From assembly GCF_023507705.1 (NCBI RefSeq), contig NZ_JALBGD010000004.1, positions 62,001 through 126,000 on the forward strand: a stretch of 64,000 nt of DNA, in the 5' to 3' direction. The first letter of the stretch is position 1. Each line of letters starts with the position of its first letter. The translations under genes were made by a program, and so were the position numbers. Below the pieces are notes generated by a model. It did not search any database and was not told the DNA's origin. It was given only the letters and a program-made list of their open reading frames with translations. This stretch comes from Stappia sp. WLB 29. Its GTDB lineage: Bacteria; Pseudomonadota; Alphaproteobacteria; Rhizobiales; Stappiaceae. Shown piece after piece: positions 1-8,956 of the stretch.

Positions 1-1100
1 AGGCCGGCATGAACGGCGAACTCTTTGAGGAGGCGCTGAACAAGCAGGGCTTCACGGCCGGCCACCTGCCGCAGTCGCTCACCATCTCCACCGTCGGCGG
101 CTGGGCCGCCTGCCGCGGCGGCGGCCAGGAATCGAGCCGCTACGGCAAGATCGAGGACATCGTCGTCGGCCTCAAGGCGGTGCTGCCCGACGGGCGGATG
201 CTCGAGGTCCGCCCGCTGCCCAAGCGCGCCACCGGCCCCTCGATCCGCGACCTGATCGTCGGCAACGAGGGCACGCTCGCCATCATCACCGAGCTGACGC
301 TGCGCCTGTGGAAGCTGCCGGAGGCCGAGGAGGTGCTGGCCTTCGCGCTCCCCGACCGTCCTGCCGCGCTGGGCCTTGCCCGCCGCATCATGCAGGCCGG
401 CCTGCATCCGCGCATCGTCCGCCTCTACGACGAGAAGGAGACGGCCTCGCGCACCGAAGGGATCGACGCCTATCGCGAGCGTCCGGTGATGGCCAATATC
501 GTCCTGTGCGGCGAGCCGGGGCTGGTTGCGGCGGAAGCCGCGCTGGTGCGCGCCTTCGCCGCCGAGGCCGGGGCGGTGGAAACCGAGACGCGGCCGTTCG
601 ACGAATGGCGCGCGCACCGCTACAAGTCGATCAGCCAGCAATGGCAGGAGAAGGGCTTCTACAACGACACGATCGAGGTGACGGTCAACTGGTCGCGGGC
701 GGCCGCCCTGTACGATGCGATCCGCGCGGCGGTGCCGGCGATCCATCCCGACGCCCATTTCAGCGCCCACTGGTCGCATGTCTATCCGGAAGGCGTCTGC
801 CAGTACATGACGATCCGCCTGCCGCAGATGCCTCAGGACGAGGCGCTGCCGCTCCATGCAAGGCTCTGGGAGCTGCTGGAGGGCGAGACGCTCGCCCATG
901 GCGGCTCCATCGCCCACCATCACGGGACCGGCCTGTTCCGCGGCCCCTGGATGGACGGCGAGCTCGGCGTCGGCATGGATGTGCTGCGGGCGGTGAAGGA
1001 CGCCCTCGATCCGCAGAACATCTTCAACCCCGGCAAGCTCGGCCTGCCGCCGCGCGCCGGGGCCATCGACCCCTATCGCGACAGGATGGACCATGCCTGA
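1..1100 (+). CDS. FAD-binding oxidase, alkyl-DHAP-synthase-like (5' end outside window)
   Basis: This is the C-terminal part of an FAD-linked oxidase of the VAO/AGPS type; the frame is open through the left edge, so the N-terminus is missing. Visible are the FAD-domain stretches TVGGWAACRGGG and GNEGTLAIITELTL, the His-rich catalytic segment AHHHGTGLFR typical of alkyldihydroxyacetonephosphate synthases, and the usual C-terminal ending LDPQNIFNPGKL. Bacterial members are often oxidases or dehydrogenases of glycerol-type or 2-hydroxyacid substrates rather than ether-lipid enzymes. It overlaps the following FGGY kinase by 8 bp and is first visible gene of an operon with a carbohydrate ABC transporter and a GldA-type dehydrogenase, so oxidation of a polyol or its phosphate is the best inference. 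Substrate is unknown. Confidence 0.85.
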   Translation, partial: AGMNGELFEEALNKQGFTAGHLPQSLTISTVGGWAACRGGGQESSRYGKIEDIVVGLKAVLPDGRMLEVRPLPKRATGPSIRDLIVGNEGTLAIITELTLRLWKLPEAEEVLAFALPDRPAALGLARRIMQAGLHPRIVRLYDEKETASRTEGIDAYRERPVMANIVLCGEPGLVAAEAALVRAFAAEAGAVETETRPFDEWRAHRYKSISQQWQEKGFYNDTIEVTVNWSRAAALYDAIRAAVPAIHPDAHFSAHWSHVYPEGVCQYMTIRLPQMPQDEALPLHARLWELLEGETLAHGGSIAHHHGTGLFRGPWMDGELGVGMDVLRAVKDALDPQNIFNPGKLGLPPRAGAIDPYRDRMDHA

Positions 1101-2595
1101 TCCGTTGCTGCTGGGCATAGACCTCGGCGCCGGTTCGCTCAAATCGACCGTGATCGACGGGACCGGCAAGGTCCATGGCGCGGCGTCTGCCGCCGTCGAG
1201 ACCCTGGCGCCGTATCCCGGCTTCAGCGAGCAGGACCCGCTCGGCTGGCGCGCGGCGATGATCGACACCCTGGCGCAGTTGTGGCGCCAGGGCATCGACC
1301 CCGCGCGGATCAGGGGCATCGCCTTTACCGCCGGCGCCCATACCCATGTGCTGGAAGAGGCGGATGGCACGATCCTGCGCCCGGCCATCATGTGGAACGA
1401 CCAGCGCTCGGGCCCCCAGGCGGCGGCGCTGCGCGAGAGCGACGGCGCTCGGATCCTGGAGCTTTCGGGCAACCAGGCGAGCCCCACCTGGACGCTGCCG
1501 CAGCTGGTCTGGGTGCGCGAGAACGAGCCGGAGCTGTTCGCCCGCATCCGCCGGATCCGGCCGGCCAAGGACTGGCTGCGCCGCCAGATCGACGGGAGCG
1601 ACGCCACCGACATCACCGACGCGTGGGGCCTTATGCTGGCCGATGCCCGCTCCGCCGAAGGCGCCTGGTCGCACGAGCTCTGCCGCATCGCCGGGATCGA
1701 TCCTTCCGTGCTGCCCCCGCTCGTCGGCTCGTGCGAGGTCACCGGAGCGGTGACGGCGGACGCCGCTGCCGCGACGGGGCTGGTCGCCGGAACGCCGGTC
1801 GTCTGCGGCACGTCGGACACCAATGCGGAGACCTTTTGCGGCGGCATGACCCGTCCCGGCCTCGGGGCGCTGAAGCTTGCGACCGCCGGCACCGTCTCCT
1901 CGCTGACGGCCTCCCCGTCCTTTTCGGCCAAGGTGATCCACTATCCGCATCTGGTGCCGGGCCACTGCTACACGATCCTCGGCACCAACTCCTGCGCCTC
2001 CGCCCATCGCTGGCTGCGCGACACGCTGTTTCCCGGCCTCGGCTTCGAGGGCATGGACACGGCCGCGCGCGCCGTTGCGGCCGGCAGCGACGGGCTGCTC
2101 TTCCATCCCTATCTCAACGGCGAGCGCAGCCCCTACTGGGACCCGGACCTGCGGGCCTCCTATGTCGGTCTCGGCTTCGCCCACGGGCCGGGCCACTTCG
2201 TGCGCGCGCTCTACGAGGGCATCGCCTACAGCCTGCGCGACTGCCTGGAGGTGCTGCGCGGGCTCGACATGGGCTTTTCGACGGCGCGGCTCGTCGGCGG
2301 CGGCACCCGCAGCGAGCTTTGGCAGCAGATCATCGCCGACGTCACCGGCCTGACGATCGAGATCCCCCGCGAGGGCGACGCCTCCTTCGGCGCCGCACTC
2401 GTTGCCGGCATGGGCGCCGGCGTGTTTGCCGACACGAAGGCCGCCGCGGCGGTGATCGGGGTGGCGGCGACCCGGCATCCGGACCGCCGGGCGCTGCAGC
2501 GCTACGAGGAGGGGTTCGCGCTCTACCGCGAAACCAAGGAGGCGCTGACGCCCGTCAATCACCGCATCGTCGCAGCCGGCAGGGGAGGAAACTGA
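1093..2595 (+). CDS. FGGY-family carbohydrate kinase (xylulokinase-like)
   Basis: A 500-residue sugar or polyol kinase of the FGGY family, full length for the family (about 490-520). The N-terminal ATPase-fold phosphate loop reads GIDLGAGSLKST. MWNDQRS follows near residue 100, ATAGTVSSL and LNGERSPYWDP lie in the middle, and the C-terminal adenosine motif is VGGGTRSELWQQI. The start ATG lies inside the end of the oxidase gene (8 bp overlap), and the stop shares one base with the ATG of the next gene (TGATG), so translation is coupled. Together with the neighbouring oxidase, dehydrogenase and ABC importer it probably phosphorylates the imported sugar or polyol or its keto product. The sequence resembles xylulokinases but the substrate cannot be read from it. 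Confidence 0.9.
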   Translation: MPDPLLLGIDLGAGSLKSTVIDGTGKVHGAASAAVETLAPYPGFSEQDPLGWRAAMIDTLAQLWRQGIDPARIRGIAFTAGAHTHVLEEADGTILRPAIMWNDQRSGPQAAALRESDGARILELSGNQASPTWTLPQLVWVRENEPELFARIRRIRPAKDWLRRQIDGSDATDITDAWGLMLADARSAEGAWSHELCRIAGIDPSVLPPLVGSCEVTGAVTADAAAATGLVAGTPVVCGTSDTNAETFCGGMTRPGLGALKLATAGTVSSLTASPSFSAKVIHYPHLVPGHCYTILGTNSCASAHRWLRDTLFPGLGFEGMDTAARAVAAGSDGLLFHPYLNGERSPYWDPDLRASYVGLGFAHGPGHFVRALYEGIAYSLRDCLEVLRGLDMGFSTARLVGGGTRSELWQQIIADVTGLTIEIPREGDASFGAALVAGMGAGVFADTKAAAAVIGVAATRHPDRRALQRYEEGFALYRETKEALTPVNHRIVAAGRGGN

Positions 2596-3677
2596 TGGCC
2601 GAAGTGAGCCTGCGCAAGCTGCGCAAGACCTATGGCGGAGTGGTCGCCGTCGAGGGCGTCAGTCTCGACATCGCCCGCGGCGAGCTGATCGTCCTGCTCG
2701 GCCCCTCGGGCTGCGGCAAGTCGACGACGCTGCGCATGGTCGCCGGGCTGGAGAGCATTTCCGGCGGCGAGCTCTTCATCGGCGAGCGCAACGTGACCCA
2801 GCTGGAGCCGAAGGATCGCGACATCGCGATGGTGTTCCAGAACTATGCGCTCTACCCGCACAAGACCATTCGCGCCAATCTCGGCTTCGGCCTGAAGATG
2901 CGCGGCATCGATGCCGCCGAGACGGTGCGGCGGGTGGACGAGGTCGCCGAGATGCTGGCGATCACCCATCTGCTCGACCGCAAGCCGCGCCAGCTCTCCG
3001 GCGGCCAGATGCAGCGCGTCGCGCTCGGCCGGGCGCTGGTGCGCAATCCGGCGGTGTTCCTGCTCGACGAACCGCTGTCCAATCTCGACGCCAAGCTGCG
3101 CGTGCGCATGCGCGAGGAGATCGCCCTGCTGCAGAAGCGCATCGGCAAGGCGATGATCTACGTCACCCACGACCAGACCGAAGCGATGACGCTGGCCGAC
3201 CGCATCGTCATCATGCGCGACGGCCATGTGCAGCAGATCGGCGCGCCGCTCGAGGTCTACGACCGGCCGCAGAACGTCTTCGTCGCCGGCTTCATCGGCT
3301 CGCCGGAGATGAACCTCTTCCCGGCCGAGATCGCCAACGGGCGCCTGCGCATGGGCCCGTCCGCCGAGATGAGCCTGCCGGCCCCGGCCGGCGCGCCCGA
3401 TGGTCCGGTGACCGCCGGTCTTCGGCCGGAGGCGATGCATGTGGCGCCGCAGGGTTTGCCCTTTGCGGTGCGGGCGGTCGAGCAGCTGGGGTCTCAGACC
3501 CTGCTGATCGGCTCCATCGGCGATCTGTCGCTGCGCGTCATGGAGGGGCGGCGCGACGACATTCGGGCGGGCGACACGGTGGCGGTCTCCGCCGACCCGT
3601 CCGCCATCCACCTGTTCGACCGGGAGACGGAACAGCGGCTGGCAACGACCGCTTCTGCGGCGCCGGCGCACGCGTGA
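2595..3677 (+). CDS. Carbohydrate ABC transporter ATP-binding protein (MalK/UgpC type)
   Basis: A 360-residue importer ATPase with a C-terminal regulatory (TOBE/OB) extension, the length and build of MalK and UgpC. Walker [10 protein letters not shown] is near residues 37-45, the signature [15 protein letters not shown] near 135-150, Walker [13 protein letters not shown] follows, and the switch histidine is in VTHDQTEAM. The C-terminal segment [12 protein letters not shown] is the usual TOBE motif. I start it at the ATG at 2595, which overlaps the kinase stop and is preceded by AGGGGAGG; the frame is open farther upstream but that part is a shadow of the kinase gene. It would power the two permeases at 5180-6873. 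Confidence 0.93.
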   Translation: MAEVSLRKLRKTYGGVVAVEGVSLDIARGELIVLLGPSGCGKSTTLRMVAGLESISGGELFIGERNVTQLEPKDRDIAMVFQNYALYPHKTIRANLGFGLKMRGIDAAETVRRVDEVAEMLAITHLLDRKPRQLSGGQMQRVALGRALVRNPAVFLLDEPLSNLDAKLRVRMREEIALLQKRIGKAMIYVTHDQTEAMTLADRIVIMRDGHVQQIGAPLEVYDRPQNVFVAGFIGSPEMNLFPAEIANGRLRMGPSAEMSLPAPAGAPDGPVTAGLRPEAMHVAPQGLPFAVRAVEQLGSQTLLIGSIGDLSLRVMEGRRDDIRAGDTVAVSADPSAIHLFDRETEQRLATTASAAPAHA

Positions 3678-3723
3678 ACTGAACCACCGCGGCAAAGGAC
3701 GCGGGGAACCTTGGGAGGAAACC

Positions 3724-5061
3724 ATGAAGGACACTGGAAAGAACTCTGGACAGTCTCGCCTCATTACCCGTCGCCAGACGCTGCAGGGCGCCGGCGTGTT
3801 GGGCCTCGGGCTTGCGCTGTCGGGCCTCGCGGCTCCGGCCGTCCGGGCGCAGGGGCGCAAGGAAATCCGCTTCCTGAACTGCGAGACGGGCAAGGACACG
3901 CTCGCCTTCTTCGACAGGATCGCGAAAGAGTACCAGGAGAAGACCGGCATCGAGGTGCGGGTGGATTCCGTGCCGCTCGGCGAGGCCTTCACCAAGATCA
4001 CCAACGGTATCCGCAGCGGCACGCCCTATGACGTCGCCAATGTCGGCTTCATCGGCCACGTTCTGCTGCTGGCCGACCAGGGTCAGATCGTGCCGCTGAA
4101 CGAGCTGACCGACCCGTACGAGTGGGGCAACAACATCCTCTTCCCGATGGATGGCAAGGTCTACTGGTACCCGTTCGACTACAACCTCTCGGTGATCTAC
4201 TACCGCAAGGACCTGTACGAGAAGCTGGGCCTGTCGCTGCCCGACACCTGGGACCAGTTCGTCTCCAACTGCCAGGCCACCATCGAGGGTCGCCGCAAAG
4301 GCTGCATCTTCCCGATCGGCTCGAACGGCGCCACCAACTGGATGTCCGTCGCCTTCATGTGGGCGGAAGGGGTGAAGCTCTTCGACGATCAGTGGAACGT
4401 GACGCTGGATGCCGAAGGCATGAAGTCGAAGGCGGCCGCCTATCTCGACTTCATGGAGAAGCTCTACCCGACCATGCCTCCCGGGGCGATCCAGGCCGAC
4501 TACGCGACCGTCCTGTCCAACGTCGTCGGCGGCACCGTCGCGCACGGCCCCTATGCCGGCCGCGTGCTGGAAGCGGCGGAGCGCGACAACCCGCAGGTGG
4601 CGGAAAACCTCGGCATCATGCCGTACATGGACAGCGCCGGCAAAAACAAGGCCGTCAGCCACGGCTATGACGGCTGGGTGGTACTGAAGACCGACAATAC
4701 CGGCCCGGCCATGGAGTTCATGCGCTGGATGACGACCGACCGCCTGGTCGACTTCCTGCACACCGCGCCGGTGCACTTCCAGCCGGCCCGCCTCGACATC
4801 TACGACAATGACCAGTGGCGCTCGAACCCCTTGATCACGAAGTATGCCGACCAGATCGAGGTGATGCGCAAGATGGTCACCGACGACGAGATGCTGGTGA
4901 CCTCGATCGACACGCAGGGCCCGGCCCCGGACATCCGCCCGGGCAAGGTCTTCGAAGGCTTCGTCATGCCGGAGATGCTGCAGGACAAGCTGATCAAGGG
5001 CATGTCCTCCACCGAGGCGGTGGAAAAGGCCGCGGCCCGCATGCGCGAGCTCATCAAGTAA
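3724..5061 (+). CDS. Carbohydrate ABC transporter substrate-binding protein, Tat-exported
   Basis: A 445-residue periplasmic binding protein of the extracellular solute-binding family 1. The N-terminus has a twin-arginine signal (TRRQTLQGAG then a hydrophobic stretch ending AAPAVRAQ), so it is probably exported folded through Tat, with cleavage near residue 40. The mature start KEIRFLNCETGK and length fit sugar or polyol binding proteins of the MalE/UgpB class. A strong ribosome site (TTGGGAGGAAACC) sits before the ATG. It is followed by 118 bp holding two very stable hairpins and then by its permeases. Ligand unknown; the operon enzymes point to a polyol or sugar. Confidence 0.92.
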   Translation: MKDTGKNSGQSRLITRRQTLQGAGVLGLGLALSGLAAPAVRAQGRKEIRFLNCETGKDTLAFFDRIAKEYQEKTGIEVRVDSVPLGEAFTKITNGIRSGTPYDVANVGFIGHVLLLADQGQIVPLNELTDPYEWGNNILFPMDGKVYWYPFDYNLSVIYYRKDLYEKLGLSLPDTWDQFVSNCQATIEGRRKGCIFPIGSNGATNWMSVAFMWAEGVKLFDDQWNVTLDAEGMKSKAAAYLDFMEKLYPTMPPGAIQADYATVLSNVVGGTVAHGPYAGRVLEAAERDNPQVAENLGIMPYMDSAGKNKAVSHGYDGWVVLKTDNTGPAMEFMRWMTTDRLVDFLHTAPVHFQPARLDIYDNDQWRSNPLITKYADQIEVMRKMVTDDEMLVTSIDTQGPAPDIRPGKVFEGFVMPEMLQDKLIKGMSSTEAVEKAAARMRELIK

Positions 5062-5080
5062 CGCGATCCCGACGCCGACA

Positions 5081-5152
5081 GATGCGCGGACGGTCCCATG
5101 CGCCGTCCGCGCATCGACAGGCCCGCAGGCGGTGCAAGACCCGCCTGCGGGC
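5081..5152 (+). promoter_or_regulatory. Two tandem long RNA hairpins between binding-protein and permease genes
   Basis: Two perfect inverted repeats lie back to back. The first has 13-bp arms (GATGCGCGGACGG at 5081-5093 with its complement at 5103-5115). The second has 12-bp arms (GCCCGCAGGCGG at 5121-5132 with its complement at 5141-5152). Neither is followed by a T-run, so they look like mRNA-stabilising or partial attenuation elements that raise binding-protein yield over permease yield rather than full terminators. Confidence 0.65.
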
Positions 5153-5179
5153 TCCCCGACCGGACAAAGGGTGCCAAGA

Positions 5180-6040
5180 ATGACCCGCTGGATGTTGCCC
5201 GCCTTCCTTGCCGTGGGCGTGCTCGTGACACTGCTGCTGATCGTCGGCCCGGCCCTTTACGCCGTGTCGCTCAGCTTCTTCGACCTGCCGTCCCTGACCT
5301 CCGACCCGGTCTGGGTGGGTCTTGCGAAATACCAGGCGGTGCTGGCGAGCGCGGAGTTCTGGCGCGCGCTGTGGAACGGCATCGTCTATGCGGGCCTTGC
5401 CATCGTCCTGCAGGTGGTGCTCGGCATCGGCTTCGCGCTGATCCTGCACCAGCCCTTCCGCGGCCGCGCGCTGGTGCGCGGGCTCGCCTTCCTGCCCTAT
5501 CTCCTGCCGACCGTGATCGCGGTGCTGACCTTCAAGTGGATGGTCGACGGCTCGCTCGGCATCGTCACCATCCTGATGGACGAGTGGGGCCTGCCGCCGA
5601 TCTACTGGTTCGAGACCGAGCAGGCGGCGATGATCTCGGTGATCCTGGTCTCGGTGTGGCTGTGGACGCCCTTCGTCACCACCACGTTCCTGGCCGGCCT
5701 GCAGACCGTGCCGACCCAGCTCTACGAGGCCGCGCGCGTCGACGGTGCCGGGCCGATCCGCCGCTTCTTCCACATCACCCTGCCGGTGCTGCGGCCGATC
5801 CTGACCGTCATCATCCTGCTGCGCGGGGTGTGGATGTTCAACAAGTTCGACGTGATCTGGCTGACCACGGGCGGCGGCCCCGTCGGGGCGACGGAGCACC
5901 TGCCGATCCTGTCCTACCGCACGGCCTTCACGCTCTACGACATCGGCACGGGTGCGGCGATCGCCACGATCTCCTTCCTGTTCCTGTCGCTGGCCGTCTT
6001 CCTGTATTTCCGCGTGTTCCCGATGGAGGACGACGCATGA
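5180..6040 (+). CDS. Carbohydrate ABC transporter permease (MalF-like)
   Basis: A 286-residue inner-membrane permease with about six membrane helices and the permease-ATPase coupling (EAA) motif YEAARVDGAGPIRRFFHITLP near residues 195-215. I chose the ATG at 5180 (MTRWMLPAFL) rather than an upstream in-frame ATG at 5132, because the upstream part lies inside the second hairpin and has no hydrophobic character. The gene ends in an ATGA overlap with the second permease. It forms the channel with the next gene and uses the ATPase at 2595. Confidence 0.92.
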   Translation: MTRWMLPAFLAVGVLVTLLLIVGPALYAVSLSFFDLPSLTSDPVWVGLAKYQAVLASAEFWRALWNGIVYAGLAIVLQVVLGIGFALILHQPFRGRALVRGLAFLPYLLPTVIAVLTFKWMVDGSLGIVTILMDEWGLPPIYWFETEQAAMISVILVSVWLWTPFVTTTFLAGLQTVPTQLYEAARVDGAGPIRRFFHITLPVLRPILTVIILLRGVWMFNKFDVIWLTTGGGPVGATEHLPILSYRTAFTLYDIGTGAAIATISFLFLSLAVFLYFRVFPMEDDA

Positions 6041-6873
6041 CACCCGCAATCCGGCGGCCGGCAGCGCGTGTCGGCCTGTATTTCGCCGCCTTCGCCATCG
6101 CGCTCTACAGCGCTTTTCCGATCTACTGGATGGTGTCGTCGTCGCTGCGCCCGACGCAGGAACTGCTGCTCAATCCCTCGCTGATCCCCAGCGAGCTGAC
6201 GCTGCAATACTATTACAGCCTGCTCGCCCAGACCGACTATCCGCGGCAGTTCCTCAACAGCCTGATCGTTGCCGTCGCCACGGTGGCGCTGACCATGGTC
6301 CTGTCGGTGATGATCGCCTATGGCGTCACCCGCCAGCGGATCCGCGGCAAGAAGGCGATCATCGCCGGCATGCTCTATGCCTACATGTTCCCGCCCCTGC
6401 TGCTGGCGATCCCGCTCTATGCGATGTTCACGAAAGTCGGCCTCAACGACACGCTGTTCTCGCTGGTGATCTCGCATCTGACCATGACCATGCCGCTCGG
6501 CGTCTGGTTCCTGTGGGGGTTCTTCAAGGCGATGCCCTTCGAGCTGGAAGAGGCGGCGATGGTCGACGGCTGCACCCGGCTCGGCGCCTTCCTGCGGGTG
6601 GTGCTGCCGCTCTCCGTGCCGGGGCTGGTGACGGTGGCGATCTTCGCCTTCCTGCTGTCCTGGACGGACTACACCTTCGCGCTGGTGATGATCGGCTCCG
6701 ACGTCAACAAGACCGTGCCGCTCGGCCTTGCCTCGATGATCGGCGCGTTCGACCTGCGTTGGGGCGACGTGATGGCCGGTTCGACGCTGATCGCCCTGCC
6801 GCTCTTTATCGCCTTCATCCTGCTCTCCCGCTATTTCGTGCAAGGCCTGACGGCCGGCGCGGTGAAAGGATAA
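6037..6873 (+). CDS. Carbohydrate ABC transporter permease (MalG-like)
   Basis: A 278-residue permease starting MTPAIRRPAARVGLYFAAF, with about six membrane helices and the EAA loop LEEAAMVDGCTRLGAFLRVVLP. The ATG overlaps the stop of the preceding permease by 4 bp (ATGA), the usual coupling for heterodimeric sugar permeases. Only six bases separate its stop from the dehydrogenase ATG downstream, so transporter and catabolic genes are one transcript. Confidence 0.93.
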   Translation: MTPAIRRPAARVGLYFAAFAIALYSAFPIYWMVSSSLRPTQELLLNPSLIPSELTLQYYYSLLAQTDYPRQFLNSLIVAVATVALTMVLSVMIAYGVTRQRIRGKKAIIAGMLYAYMFPPLLLAIPLYAMFTKVGLNDTLFSLVISHLTMTMPLGVWFLWGFFKAMPFELEEAAMVDGCTRLGAFLRVVLPLSVPGLVTVAIFAFLLSWTDYTFALVMIGSDVNKTVPLGLASMIGAFDLRWGDVMAGSTLIALPLFIAFILLSRYFVQGLTAGAVKG

Positions 6874-6879
6874 TCGAAG

Positions 6880-7926
6880 ATGGCCCTGCGCATTCTCGGC
6901 GCGCCCCAGCGCTACGTCCAGGGACCCGGCGCGGTCGACACGCTGGCGGAGGAGGTCGAGCGGCTCGGCGGCGGGCCGGTCGCGGTCGTCATCGACCCGG
7001 TTGCCCGCGAGCTGCTGGGCGAGCGGATCACCAGTGCCCTGCCGGGTGCAAGGCTGCTGGCCTTCGGCGGCGAATGCACCGGTGCCGAGATCGAGGCGCG
7101 CGCCGCCGAAATCGGCGAGGCGCGGCTCATCCTCGGCATCGGCGGCGGCAAGGCCATCGACACGGCCAAGGGCGCGGCGATCCTGCGGGACCTGCCGGTC
7201 GGAATCGTCCCGACCATCGCCTCCAACGACAGCCCGACCAGCCATATCGCCGTCGTCTATACCGCCGGCCATGCGGTCGAGGGCGTGCGCCACATGCGGG
7301 CCAATCCCTCGCTGGTTCTCGTCGATACCGCGGTGATCGCCTCGGCGCCGCGCCGGTTCCTGGCCGCCGGCATCGGCGATGCCATGTCCAAGCCCTACGA
7401 ACTCGCCGGCGCTCTTGCAGGCGGAGGCCTCAACTTCTTCGGCGGCACGCCGACCGAACTGACCAAAGCCATCGTCGGCCGGGCGCGGGAGATCCTGCTC
7501 GCCGATGGCGAGGCGGCCATGGCGGCGCTCGAACCGGATGCGGCCTTCGAGCGGGTGGTGGAGGCCTCGATCCTTCTCAGCGGTCTCGCCTTCGAAAGCG
7601 GCGGCCTGTCCATCGCCCATTCCATGGTGCGCGGCTTCTCGGTGATGCCGCAGCTCGCGCACCTGCTGCATGGCGAGATGGTGGCGCTCGGCACGCTGAC
7701 CCAGCTGGCCGTGGGCCAAGGCAGCGCGCGGGAGATCGCCGAGCTCGCCGGCTTCTTCCGCCGGATCAAGCTGCCGGTGTCCTTTGCCGCCTTCGGATTG
7801 AGCGACGAGGCCGACTTCCGGCGGATGGCGGAGGTGTCGCTGACGGCGCCTTACGCCGGCAACTACATGCGCCGGCTGGGGCCGGACGATCTGGTCGAGG
7901 CGATGCGCAGCCTCGACCGGATGTGA
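6880..7926 (+). CDS. Iron-containing alcohol dehydrogenase, glycerol-dehydrogenase (GldA) family
   Basis: A 348-residue NAD-dependent, metal-containing polyol dehydrogenase. The nucleotide-binding segment is GIGGGKAIDTAKG (residues about 85-97). PTIASNDSPTS matches the GldA active-site strand. Metal ligands are visible as Asp in GIGDAMSKP, His in LSIAHSMVRG and His in LLHGEMVALGTLTQL. Length fits GldA (about 365) with a slightly short C-terminus. Encoded directly after the ABC permeases and before an SDR, it probably oxidises the imported polyol or reduces the matching ketone or aldehyde. Glycerol itself is possible but not shown. Confidence 0.88.
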   Translation: MALRILGAPQRYVQGPGAVDTLAEEVERLGGGPVAVVIDPVARELLGERITSALPGARLLAFGGECTGAEIEARAAEIGEARLILGIGGGKAIDTAKGAAILRDLPVGIVPTIASNDSPTSHIAVVYTAGHAVEGVRHMRANPSLVLVDTAVIASAPRRFLAAGIGDAMSKPYELAGALAGGGLNFFGGTPTELTKAIVGRAREILLADGEAAMAALEPDAAFERVVEASILLSGLAFESGGLSIAHSMVRGFSVMPQLAHLLHGEMVALGTLTQLAVGQGSAREIAELAGFFRRIKLPVSFAAFGLSDEADFRRMAEVSLTAPYAGNYMRRLGPDDLVEAMRSLDRM

Positions 7927-7955
7927 CGCGAACAGCGCGGCTTCGGGGCAGGATC

Positions 7956-8645
7956 ATGCGCAAGGCCATCGTGACGGGCGGGGGAACCGGGATCGGGCGG
8001 GCAACGGCCGAATATCTGGCGCAGCGCGGCTGGCAGGTGACGGCGGCCGGGCTGGAGCGCGACGCTGACTTTCCTTCAGAGATCGCCTTTGCCGACTGCG
8101 ACATCACCGACGCGGATGCGCGGGCCGCGCTGTTCTCGGAGGCGGGAGAGCTGCACGGCCTCGTCAACTGCGCCGGCGTCATCCGCTTCGACGACGAGTG
8201 GACCGAGGACGGGTTCCGCAAGGTGATGGAGATCAATGTCGGCGGCAGTTTCGCGGTCGCCAATGCCGCCCTGCCGGCGCTGGAGCGGGCTGGCGGCGCG
8301 GTGGTCAACATCGCCTCCATGTGGAGCTGGTTCGGCAATTCGGCCGCCCCCGCCTATTCGGCGAGCAAGGGCGCGGTGTCCTCCATGACCCGTTCGCTGG
8401 CGGTGGCCTGGGGCGGACGCGGAGTTCGCGTCAACGCGGTCGCGCCGGGCTGGGTCGACACCAGGCTCTCGGCCCGGGCGAAGGCCGATCCGGTACGCGG
8501 CCCGCGCATCGCCGCACGCATTCCGCTCCAGCGCTGGGCGGATCCGGCCGAGATCGCGGCGGTGATCGCCTTCCTGCTGTCGCCGGAAGCCTCTTATGTG
8601 CACGGTGCGATCATTCCTGTCGACGGCGGCTATCTCGCGGCCTGA
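7956..8645 (+). CDS. Short-chain dehydrogenase/reductase
   Basis: A 229-residue classical SDR. The Rossmann glycine motif VTGGGTGIGRAT is at residues 6-17, NCAG near residue 70, and the catalytic Ser and YSASK (Tyr-x-x-x-Lys) near residues 135-145. The C-terminus HGAIIPVDGGYL is typical. The ATG at 7956 lies 29 bases after the dehydrogenase stop; the frame is open upstream only as a shadow of earlier genes. It is the last gene of the operon and likely handles one redox step of the polyol pathway. Short for the family because some loops are reduced, but no catalytic residue is missing. Confidence 0.9.
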   Translation: MRKAIVTGGGTGIGRATAEYLAQRGWQVTAAGLERDADFPSEIAFADCDITDADARAALFSEAGELHGLVNCAGVIRFDDEWTEDGFRKVMEINVGGSFAVANAALPALERAGGAVVNIASMWSWFGNSAAPAYSASKGAVSSMTRSLAVAWGGRGVRVNAVAPGWVDTRLSARAKADPVRGPRIAARIPLQRWADPAEIAAVIAFLLSPEASYVHGAIIPVDGGYLAA

Positions 8646-8666
8646 CGCCTGTGCCCGGTCGGAAGG

Positions 8667-8753
8667 TCAGAAGATCAGCATGAGGATGCCGATCACGACC
8701 ACCAGGCCGACGATAAAGATGAAGCCGACGGTTCCGCCAATGAACTTGAGCAT
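8667..8753 (-). CDS. 28-residue single-pass membrane peptide
   Basis: A very short open frame on the minus strand encodes MLKFIGGTVGFIFIVGLVVV and eight more hydrophobic residues ending MLIF, then TGA. After the N-terminal Lys it is one continuous membrane helix with spaced Gly residues. A good ribosome site (AGAGAGG) lies 4-5 bases before the ATG. Composition (Ile, Val, Phe, Leu only) and the ribosome site make chance unlikely. Such peptides often bind and regulate a membrane protein or stabilise cytochrome or transport complexes; no function can be assigned. It sits between the SDR operon end and a LysE exporter, transcribed toward the SDR. Confidence 0.6.
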   Translation of the reverse strand: MLKFIGGTVGFIFIVGLVVVIGILMLIF

Positions 8754-8956
8754 GGTGCCTCTCTGTGGGTGCTGTCATGGGTGTTGCCATGTCAACGCGC
8801 CAGTCGCCGGATTGTTTCGAAGAAATCCGGAATGGTTCGCCGCCCACATCAGTGGGCGCTGAAGCCTGACCTCAATCTTCGGATGTGGACGGGGCTGGAA
8901 AACCGACCAGGGATTGCCGATACTGACCCGGTGCCCAAGGGACGCCGGAACCGCGT

